Virus record (IMG/VR): IMGVR_UViG_3300008113_000588
Location: 1-35,787 of that record
Length of the DNA stretch: 35,787 bases
DNA from: a virus
Strand: one strand, 5' to 3'
The translations under genes and the position numbers were made by a program. Below the pieces are notes generated by a model, which saw only the letters and a program-made list of their open reading frames with translations, did no database searches and was not told the DNA's origin. This document shows positions 7,774 to 14,500 of the stretch, one piece after another (position 1 is the stretch's first letter; every line of letters starts with the position of its first letter).

Positions 7774-8459
7774 TTTTTAATAATCCTTCCTTCTATATAT
7801 CCTAGAGGAACCTTGTCGGGGAAAAATGTAGAGCAGGTTTTTGTTATAGGACAATGGTACCACTTTTTTCCGCGCTTACCATTGCCAGCAGCGTAGCGGC
7901 GAGAAGGATCTTGCATTTGCTCAAGCGTGTATTTTTTGCGCATTTCAATTTGAGCTGGATCTTGGAATTGTTTTTTGTTTGCTAGGCGAAGTTTTTCTTT
8001 TGTTTCATTAGAGTGATTCTTGCCTAACAGGGGAGGATCTTGTAAAGCCCTTTTCTCTCTCATTTTTGCTTTAATCTCGTCCGAATGTTTTCTTCCGTAG
8101 TACGGATTGTTTTCTCCAGTTTGGTACTTAGAGATACTATTTTTTGTGGCTGAGATTATAGCAGCGTATGTACGAGAACTAATTTTATAACGCTGTTGAT
8201 GCGTATTTTCTTGATTAACTAAACACCTGATAGCATAAGACATTTTCATCTTATCTCTGCCTGAGGTCATTTTAACCAACAAGCGATGACAAATAAAATG
8301 CTCCCTGGCAGTCAGGGCAACAATGTTTTCTTTTTTATTGCTGCCGCCGAGACTCTTTGGAATAATATGATGCCGTTCGACATATCCATTAAAGGGATTG
8401 TTTTTTCTATGCTCAATAATGGTATAATACCATCTTGAATATTTGTTGTTAATAAACAT
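7770..8459 (-). CDS. HNH homing endonuclease with NUMOD3 repeats
   Basis: A 229-residue free-standing homing endonuclease. Near residue 30 it has R-H-H-I-I-P-K-S-L-G-G followed by E-N-I-V-A-L-T-A-R-E-H-F-I-C-H, the HNH nuclease core with paired catalytic histidines and N. Around residue 100 is G-E-N-N-P-Y-Y-G-R-K-H-S, a NUMOD3 DNA-binding motif, with a second weaker copy (G-K-N-H-S-N-E-T-K). Start 8459 is supported by AGGAG eight bases upstream; a start further upstream would lack a site. The DNA is more AT-rich than its neighbours, fitting recent acquisition. Its stop forms ATGA with the next gene and a perfect late promoter lies just upstream, so it heads the glycan operon. Confidence 0.9.
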   Translation of the reverse strand: MFINNKYSRWYYTIIEHRKNNPFNGYVERHHIIPKSLGGSNKKENIVALTAREHFICHRLLVKMTSGRDKMKMSYAIRCLVNQENTHQQRYKISSRTYAAIISATKNSISKYQTGENNPYYGRKHSDEIKAKMREKRALQDPPLLGKNHSNETKEKLRLANKKQFQDPAQIEMRKKYTLEQMQDPSRRYAAGNGKRGKKWYHCPITKTCSTFFPDKVPLGYIEGRIIKK

Positions 8460-8476
8460 ACTTTCTCCTGTATGGT

Positions 8477-8484
8477 TATTTATA
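8477..8484 (-). promoter_or_regulatory. T4-type late promoter box TATAAATA
   Basis: The minus strand reads TATAAATA, the exact T4 late promoter consensus used by the gp55/gp33/gp45 late transcription machinery. A start about seven bases downstream would give a leader of roughly ten bases carrying AGGAG before the HNH gene at 8459. Because all genes from 8459 to 2968 overlap end to start, this box probably drives the whole glycan operon late in infection. Confidence 0.8.
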
Positions 8485-8513
8485 CAACCTAGCATCAAAT
8501 CCACCAGTAACAA

Positions 8514-8966
8514 TTACACTTGAATATCTTCCATACCGGCTGCACGTAGTCTTACAATGTGTCCAGCCATCCACTGCTTGGAGTCTAGACCTTTCATGAT
8601 GCCCAACCACTTGTTGCGTAGTAGCGCCACTTCGTTGATCAAGGTTTCAAAGTCAATAACTTCATCTTCGCCGTCCACATACTTTTCGGCATCACGGCTG
8701 GTTAGAGCACGAGCATATCCTTCCAGATATTTTTGGAAGTGGCGGCGGCGAATTTTACGCAGTTGAATGTTAAGATAATTCAACACAGCTTCAATTTCTT
8801 GTAGCTGGTTGAATCTCTGTTCGGTGATGCCGGGCAGTTCTTTGATACGATGCTCAACAATACCGCCAATCTTGCAGTCGCGACGTGCATCTGCTAACTC
8901 CTGCTCATAGTAAGAGATAAAGTCAGGCAGTTTGCCCAGATCAGCTACCACACGATTATACCACAT
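8514..8966 (-). CDS. Conserved helical protein downstream of uvsX, function unknown
   Basis: A 150-residue, mostly helical, charged protein. Visible blocks are Y-Y-E-Q-E-L-A-D-A, E-L-P-G-I-T-E-Q-R, Q-L-Q-E-I-E-x-x-L-x-Y-L-N-I-Q-L, a strongly basic R-K-I-R-R-R-H-F, and A-L-T-S-R-D-A-E-K-Y-V-D-G-E. I recognise this arrangement from aquatic T4-like phages, where it follows uvsX, but know no defined function. Its start overlaps the end of the small acidic gene by one base (TGATG), placing it in the gp32-uvsX transcription unit. The context suggests a role in recombination or replication, which is inference only. The basic helix and coiled-coil pattern would suit a protein or nucleic-acid binding adaptor. 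Confidence 0.75.
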   Translation of the reverse strand: MWYNRVVADLGKLPDFISYYEQELADARRDCKIGGIVEHRIKELPGITEQRFNQLQEIEAVLNYLNIQLRKIRRRHFQKYLEGYARALTSRDAEKYVDGEDEVIDFETLINEVALLRNKWLGIMKGLDSKQWMAGHIVRLRAAGMEDIQV

Positions 8967-9229
8967 CAGTTTTCCCAGCGTTCGTCTTCGTCAAGATCAA
9001 CGTCGTCGTCAACTTCTTCGTCTGCTTCTTCTTCTACATCTTTGTTGACGTAGGCGGCCAAGGCACGTTTGATATCCGCATCACCCTTGAAGGCTTCGCG
9101 AATTTCATCCGCATCGTAGTCGTTGTCAATCAAGACAGCGACCACAGTTTCTGCGGCTTCGTCACGGTCCACGGTGTTGACATAACGGCGTAGTTCTCCC
9201 CAGATTTCACTTGCTACAGTTGCACTCAT
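8966..9229 (-). CDS. Small acidic protein coupled to uvsX
   Basis: An 87-residue protein starting M-S-A-T-V-A-S-E-I-W-G. The start at 9229 is chosen because its ATG overlaps the UvsX stop codon as ATGA; the longer frame reaching 9304 only reads through uvsX. The first two thirds look helical, with R-D-E-A-A-E-T-V-V-A-V-L and a D-N-D-Y-D-A-D-E-I turn. The last 25 residues are nearly all Asp and Glu before a final R-W-E-N. Such acidic tails occur in recombination mediators and DNA-mimic proteins, so a partner role with UvsX is possible, but no family is recognised. Confidence 0.65.
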   Translation of the reverse strand: MSATVASEIWGELRRYVNTVDRDEAAETVVAVLIDNDYDADEIREAFKGDADIKRALAAYVNKDVEEEADEEVDDDVDLDEDERWEN

Positions 9230-10284
9230 TCGGCAGTCTCCTCTTCGGATGTAGTTACCTCTGTTTTCTGATTGGCAAAATCTTTCATGACCACATCCAA
9301 GCAAGCATCATCATTGCGTTCCCAGCCCTTGCGGAACTTCTTGATAATTTCACCATCGCTGGTGGTAAACACTAGACTGTTGCCTTCTTTCTTGAGCAGG
9401 CCTTTTTTCTCAATCAAGTCTGTCAAGCCCGAGTAAGGACTCATGCCTGTGGTGTAGGGAATTTTGACCTGCACACCTTCAAACGGCTTGGCGTAACGAG
9501 TTTTCATGACCTTGCAGCCAGCACGGATACCATTGACTTCGGACACCTTGTTGCCGTCCGCATCTTCTTTCAACTTCATCTTCTTCATGGCTACCACAAT
9601 ACTGCTGGCATAGATAAAGCCTTGACCGCCGGAGATCTTGTCATCGGGATCAAACATGTCCTGGCTAGCATAAGTGTGGTTGGTACATACCAGGCCCACG
9701 TTGTAGCTGCCAAACATGTTGACACAGTTACGAACCAGAGCAGTCAATGCCTTGGGCTTGCGGCCTAGGTCACCTTTCATCTCACCTGCTTCAAACTGGT
9801 TCACGTCTGTGGGAGTCAACAACATGCCCAAGCTGTCGATCACAAACAACACCTTGGGACGCTCGCCATCGGGCAAGGCCTTGTAGTCGCTCATGAATGT
9901 GCTGATGGTTTTGGCCACGTCATCAATCATGGCCATACTCAGTTTCAGCAGTTTGCTCTCACTTGTGTCCACACCCAAGGCTTTGAGCCAGTCTTCGTCC
10001 AGTGCGTTTTCTGAGTCAACCAACACCACAAAGATGCCTTGCTCTTGTGCATGTTTCACAATGTTGCCACTGCAGATGTAGCTTTTGCCTGCACCTGAGT
10101 CACCGGCAAACACAGTGACCTTGCCCAGGGGAATGCCACGGTTGAAGTCGCCTGAGATCAAGTAGTTGAGTGCATAGTTGCCTGTAGAGATCCAGTCTGT
10201 AGGATCGTTGAAGCCGATTGACAGGCCTTCAATGCTTTTGGTAATTTCCTTGCGGAACTTACTGATATCAAAAGGTTTTCCCAT
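9226..10284 (-). CDS. uvsX: UvsX-like RecA-family recombinase
   Basis: A 352-residue RecA/UvsX strand-exchange protein. The Walker A motif is G-D-S-G-A-G-K-S at residues 61-68, Walker B is V-L-F-V-I-D-S-L-G near residue 150, and C-T-N-H-T-Y follows as the motif near loop L1. A glycine-rich I-S-G-G-Q-G-F loop corresponds to the DNA-binding L2 region. It pairs homologous DNA for recombination-dependent replication and repair, working with gp32, encoded just upstream. The start at 10284 is supported by AAGGAAAA before ATG; the open frame upstream to 10332 runs through a hairpin and is not coding. The C-terminus is acidic, as in other recombinases. The stop overlaps the next gene. Confidence 0.95.
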   Translation of the reverse strand: MGKPFDISKFRKEITKSIEGLSIGFNDPTDWISTGNYALNYLISGDFNRGIPLGKVTVFAGDSGAGKSYICSGNIVKHAQEQGIFVVLVDSENALDEDWLKALGVDTSESKLLKLSMAMIDDVAKTISTFMSDYKALPDGERPKVLFVIDSLGMLLTPTDVNQFEAGEMKGDLGRKPKALTALVRNCVNMFGSYNVGLVCTNHTYASQDMFDPDDKISGGQGFIYASSIVVAMKKMKLKEDADGNKVSEVNGIRAGCKVMKTRYAKPFEGVQVKIPYTTGMSPYSGLTDLIEKKGLLKKEGNSLVFTTSDGEIIKKFRKGWERNDDACLDVVMKDFANQKTEVTTSEEETAE

Positions 10285-10306
10285 TTGTTTTCCTTGTATA
10301 GATAGA

Positions 10307-10333
10307 AATGCACACGGAGAGCCCGTGTGCATT
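10307..10333 (-). terminator. Strong stem-loop between gp32 and uvsX
   Basis: AATGCACACGG (10307-10317) and CCGTGTGCATT (10323-10333) pair perfectly over 11 bases around a five-base loop. On the minus strand the stem is followed by TTTCTAT, a weak U-rich stretch. It sits between the gp32 stop and the uvsX ribosome site, so it probably gives partial termination or an mRNA processing or stability point that sets a high gp32 to low UvsX ratio. Confidence 0.72.
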
Positions 10334-10345
10334 GATCAGCAATGA

Positions 10346-11353
10346 TTATTGCTTTTGACGACTACGAATCATGGCCAAGATGTCTTCGGCCTTTTGTGTG
10401 CCTGCTGGCTTGGCAACAGGTGCCGAAGCTGCAGGTGCGTCATCAGTATCAAATGGTGCATCTTCTGCTACCACTGCTGGACGTGCTGCCACAGGCGCTG
10501 GTGCTGCCTTGGGTGCAGGAGTATCCTCATCTGCGTCCACAGCAGGTGCGGCGCCAGCTGGAGCATTGACGCCAGCAGGACGGAAGTACTGACCCCAGCG
10601 TTCGGTGTCATAAGGTTGTCCATCCACTGACGCTTCGAACATTTCCTTCATCACACGCAGTTCAACTTCGCCGGGACGCTTGGGCAAGAATGTGCTCAAG
10701 TCAAACAGGCCATGTGCTTCCACAGCAGCCTGTTCAGTTTCGGTCAGAGCCGATTCCTTACGTGCCCACTTTGAAGTGTTGTAATCAGCATAGCCACCCT
10801 TGGAGGTCTTGGCAATACGGAAGTCCAAGCCACGCAGGTAGTCAGTTGGCAATTCTTCCAGCTCAGGATCCATCAAGGCGCCCTTGATCAGGGTAAACAA
10901 CTGTGGGCCAATGATGAACTTGCGGATTGGATTGTCCGGAGTCTTGTCGTCGCCAATGGGGTTCTCACGCACAAAGCCCTGCATGATGTAGCTGCGCTTT
11001 TTCCAGTACTTGCGACCCATGTCTTCCAGGCTCTTGTCTTTGAACCAGGTACGAACTTCGGCCAAGATTGGGCAAGCTTCGCCCCACATCTCAACGCAGG
11101 GCACTTGGACCATGACCTGTTTGGAGTCCATTTCACCTTTGACGCCGTTGAATGGCAGTCGGATCATGGCTCGTTCAGCCCAGAAGAATGTGTTTTTGGT
11201 GTTGCCATCTGGAAGGAAACGCAAGGAAGCACTTTGTCCTTCTTCCATATTCCAGTGGGGGTAAATTGATCGGTCTCCTCCGCCTTGGGAGTTGTTGGAA
11301 CCTTTGTTTTCGGCTGCTTGCAAGCGAGCGCGGATTTCTGCTAGTGATGCCAT
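10346..11353 (-). CDS. 32: Single-stranded DNA-binding protein, T4 gp32-like
   Basis: A 335-residue T4 gp32-type protein that coats single-stranded DNA at replication and recombination forks. The N-terminus is basic and helical (L-A-E-I-R-A-R-L), the core has Y-P-H-W-N-M-E-E-G and L-R-F-L-P-D-G, and the K-K-R-S-Y-I-M-Q-G-F-V strand and F-I-I-G-P-Q-L block are typical. A long Ala/Pro/Asp-rich linker leads to a final M-I-R-S-R. Only two cysteines are present, C86 and C94, so the Cys-rich zinc site of T4 gp32 (H64, C77, C87, C90) is incomplete. The start is preceded by AAAGGCAACACAAT, part of a repeated leader element. It precedes uvsX, as a recombination module. Confidence 0.93.
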   Translation of the reverse strand: MASLAEIRARLQAAENKGSNNSQGGGDRSIYPHWNMEEGQSASLRFLPDGNTKNTFFWAERAMIRLPFNGVKGEMDSKQVMVQVPCVEMWGEACPILAEVRTWFKDKSLEDMGRKYWKKRSYIMQGFVRENPIGDDKTPDNPIRKFIIGPQLFTLIKGALMDPELEELPTDYLRGLDFRIAKTSKGGYADYNTSKWARKESALTETEQAAVEAHGLFDLSTFLPKRPGEVELRVMKEMFEASVDGQPYDTERWGQYFRPAGVNAPAGAAPAVDADEDTPAPKAAPAPVAARPAVVAEDAPFDTDDAPAASAPVAKPAGTQKAEDILAMIRSRQKQ

Positions 11354-11493
11354 ATTGTGTTGCCTTTCTTGTGCGTTAATATGATTAAAAAAATTTAAGA
11401 TAGTCTTAAATGTTGCCTACAGGGTTATTTTAACACAGCCTGTCTGTGCTTGCTACCTTTACGGTAAAACAATCTTGCCTATTGTGTTGCCTT
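11353..11493 (-). repeat. 14-base direct repeat covering the gp32 start site
   Basis: AAGGCAACACAATA occurs on the minus strand at 11493-11480 and again at 11366-11353, where its last A is the first base of the gp32 ATG. The upstream copy has AGGC in place of the following TG and starts no gene. A shorter related word, GGCAACAT, lies between them. The repeat could be an operator for gp32 itself, a decoy ribosome site, or a duplication remnant. Confidence 0.8.
11387..11410 (-). terminator. AU-rich hairpin plus U7, attenuator-like
   Basis: On the minus strand TTTAAGA (11410-11404) pairs with TCTTAAA (11400-11394) around CTA and is followed at once by seven T residues (11393-11387). This is the form of an intrinsic terminator, but it lies only about 35 bases before the gp32 ATG, so it would act as an attenuator rather than an end-of-operon signal. 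The stem has few G-C pairs and may be weak. Confidence 0.5.
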
Positions 11494-11494
11494 G

Positions 11495-11515
11495 GGGGAG
11501 AATCAGATTCTCCCC
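11495..11515 (-). terminator. GC-rich hairpin downstream of the 1,321-residue gene
   Basis: GGGGAGAATC and GATTCTCCCC flank a single A, so about nine pairs form with a three-base loop. No U-run follows on the minus strand. The position, just after the stop at 11535 and the late box, suggests either a terminator or processing site for the large gene, or the first structured element of the gp32 leader. Confidence 0.6.
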
Positions 11516-11526
11516 TTGTTCGTGTT

Positions 11527-11534
11527 TATTTATG
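11527..11534 (-). promoter_or_regulatory. Late promoter box CATAAATA upstream of gp32
   Basis: The minus strand reads CATAAATA, one base off the T4 consensus and identical to the box at 15508-15515. It lies directly after the stop codon of the large modular gene and is oriented towards gp32, giving an inferred leader of about 165 bases. Confidence 0.6.
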
Positions 11535-14500
11535 TTATCGACCCAGGGCCAGACTTTTTAATCTAGCCAAATCTGCATCATGTTGTTGACTTTCCTGAAC
11601 CTGACTCTCATGCATGCCACATTCGGCTAGGCCATGTTCGGGACACATTTCGCCTTCCATGGTATGGTTGCAGCCACCAGATTCATTTGTTTGATATTCA
11701 TCTAGGTCGTCATCCTTGTCAAGAATGGGAGTTTGTTTATATCGTGATTGTTTGCCAGATGATTTGACCCCTGGCTCGCCAGGTGTGCCATCCTGATAAT
11801 TTGTTTTGGTATGTTTGATACCGTGCGCGGTTTTTGTAACGATGCCGCCTTTGTGAGTTTTGACAGCATCATCACTGTCAAGATCTTCTGCAAATTCAGC
11901 CAACAGGCTTTCGGCTAGATTTTTGGCTTTGGCGGGCGCTGCAGGTTGCTTTGTAACTGGTGCAGTATTTGGAGATTTGAATCCCATAGTAGTTTTGCCG
12001 TATGCAGTGGGGCCTGCAAAATTAGCAGCAGCTGGCTTTGCGTATTTTTCCATTCCTGGCATTTTCATTACGTTACCAGCGTTGAATGTAGGAGCTGGTA
12101 CTGTACCAGCAGCAGCAGGTTTTGCGACTGCAGCAGGTTGAGTTGCTGTCTGTGCCGCAGGTTGTGCTGCTGAGCTCGGCTGACCAGCAGTTGTGCTGGT
12201 TGCCATTGGCAAGGGTTTAGTGGCTGCAGGTTGAGTGGCTGCAGGTTGAGTGGCTGTGGTTGCTGGCGCTGCGCCAGCTGGCGAGGTTGACGGGGTAGGC
12301 ACTGGTTTGTCAACAGGAATATTTCTAGACATTGTGGGCTGAGCTCCTGGCTCGCCTGCAAATGGTATTTGCATGCTGGCAAACACTTGTTTGATAGTGG
12401 CTGCTGGAACTCCTGCATTCTGAATAACTTTGGCCACATCTAAGCTGTCAGTAGGGCTCTTGGCTTTTTTCCAGGCCTGCAATAGTTTGTCAGCAGTTAC
12501 TTTTGTGGTTAGATTAGTGCCTTTGGTCTTGACGTAATCTGCTGCTTTGCCGGCTGCACCTTTGATGGTGTCCATAATACCTTCATCAAGTTTGCGTTGG
12601 CGATCAACTATGTTTCCAATCACAAGATATATCTGTGATTCGGATAATTTTCTTGACTCGTTCATCCCACCTGCGCGGTTTGCAGCAACCATAGCAGCTT
12701 TTTGTGCTATACTCTCTATACTCTGTTGAGCTAATTTTCCGCCAGCTGCAGATCCGAATTGGTCAATAGCACCTTGAACTGTACCAGCTATAGTATTTAC
12801 AGAATTTGGATCAATACCTCCAGCAATCGCATCTTCTGCAGCTTTCAAGGCAATAGCTTCTACTTCTTGACGTAGTGCTTTTCCGGCTAATTTAGAAACA
12901 TCAGTAGCACTAGAAGCAGCACTAGAGGCAGCTTGTTGGGCAGCTTGATATGATGCACTGCCGACTGTGTCAGTTGGGCCAGCTGGATTCCACTGTCCCA
13001 CAACAGAGTCTGTTCCGTCAGGTACTTTTGATACCATAGAAAAATCGCCGTGCTGTGCTTGAATGTCTACGGTATCGCCTGGCATTTTTGGTGTACCGTC
13101 AGGATATTCTCCAAGATCTCCGCCAACACCGCCTTCAGGCTTGCCTTTAATAAGGTCGCCTAGTTTACTAGCACCGTAGGCCATGGCGCCTGTCTTGGCA
13201 CCTGAATAAGCAGCAGATGTAAATCGTTCGCCTTTTAGCAGATTGTCAGCCATTTTGAGCAAACCTAATGCAGCGGCCCCACCTATGCCAGCGCCGCTGA
13301 TACCAGCCACAGCAATTAATGCAGCATATATGGCACCTTGTGCCACAGGGTGTTTTTTGGCAAAATCTCTATACTTCTGTGCCCATTTATTAACTTCACC
13401 ATTGAATTGGGGATCTGCAGAACCTACACCAATTTTGCTGAGAACATCACTTACTTTCTGATCAAATCCTTGCACAGGACCTGAATTTTGCATTTTAGTT
13501 TTGAGACCTTCCCAGGCTTTGTTAACTGCTGATGCTGCATCCTTGCCCTTGCCAATCATGGTACGGTTGTCACCTGCGGCTGTGGCATTTTGTTGTACCT
13601 GTTGAAAAATCTGATTGATCTGATCAACTGTCAATTGTGCTTCGACTAGTTTATGTCCGGCACTTTCCCACAGCTTGTAGGTTCGGGATTCAGTCAGCAT
13701 GGTGGTATTTGTATTTTTCCAACCTTCGGCTAGGTCTTTTGCTTTGGCTTCTTTTTCTAAATCTTGTTGACGTTGTTGCACAGCTTTTTGATCTACACCC
13801 GGGTTTCTTGACAGGTCTTGTAGTGCTCGGCGTTTGGCCACTAGGTCTGCTTTGTCTCGAAGAGCTGTTTCTGTCACGCCTTGACCTAATTGTTTTAGAT
13901 CATTAGTATTGACATCTTGCGTGACACCCCCCATGCCTTTTTCAATTGTGATTCGAGCACGTTTACGATCTTTAGACAGGGCAACAACTTCCGCCTTTTG
14001 ACCAAGATACTTCACTATGTCGCCAACTTGGATCATTTTCATAATAGCACCGCCGACATCCACTTTAGTATCACCAGCAAAGCGACCCTGGTCTCCCCAA
14101 GGATCGTCGCCTTCTGTCACACCTTGCTCATCTAGTCCACGTTGTTTTCTTAGTTTGTGCAGACTACGGAATTGATTGCGTTTGTTGGGGCGCGGAAGAT
14201 CAGCCAGCGCACTTTCTTGAACAGGCTGTTGAGCAGCAGGATCAACTGCAGGTTCGGCAGCAGGATCAACTGCAGGTTCGGCAGTAGGCAGCTGGACACC
14301 CAGTTCAGCCAGGCGTGTTTGTATTTCAGAATCGTCCCAGACATTGGCCGATGCATCACGAGCAGCCAGTTCTTCCAGTCGATCAAACAACACATCATCG
14401 CCCACTAGGTCATACAGTTGTTGTGTGGCATTGGTAGCGTCGGGTCCCACGATCAGTTCACGACTCATGAGTTCCTGCAGCTTGTTTTGTTGTTCAGGAG

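Larger units (their letters stand above)
11354..11526 (-). promoter_or_regulatory. Long structured leader of the gp32 gene
   Basis: About 170 bases without a gene separate the late promoter box at 11527 from the gp32 ATG. In transcription order the region holds a strong hairpin (11495-11515), a 14-base element matching the gp32 start site (11480-11493), a third G-G-C-A-A-C-A word (around 11414-11420), an AU-rich hairpin with seven U (11387-11410), and then the ribosome site. T4 gp32 represses its own translation by binding a structured, A/U-rich leader. The layout here fits the same kind of control, which is inference from structure only. Confidence 0.6.

Noticed and set aside
7770-8459. HNH gene as part of a group I intron or intein
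   Set aside because: The flanking genes are complete and unrelated to each other, and no splice-like structure or split gene is visible. It is free-standing.
10285-10332. Extended N-terminus of UvsX starting at 10332
   Set aside because: The extra codons read through the perfect 11-pair hairpin, and a good AAGGAAAA ribosome site stands before the ATG at 10284.
11860-12441. Long open frames on both strands opposite the Ala/Pro/Thr-rich linker of the giant protein
   Set aside because: Low-complexity GC-rich codons commonly leave other frames open. The coding strand carries the conserved modules and the promoter.
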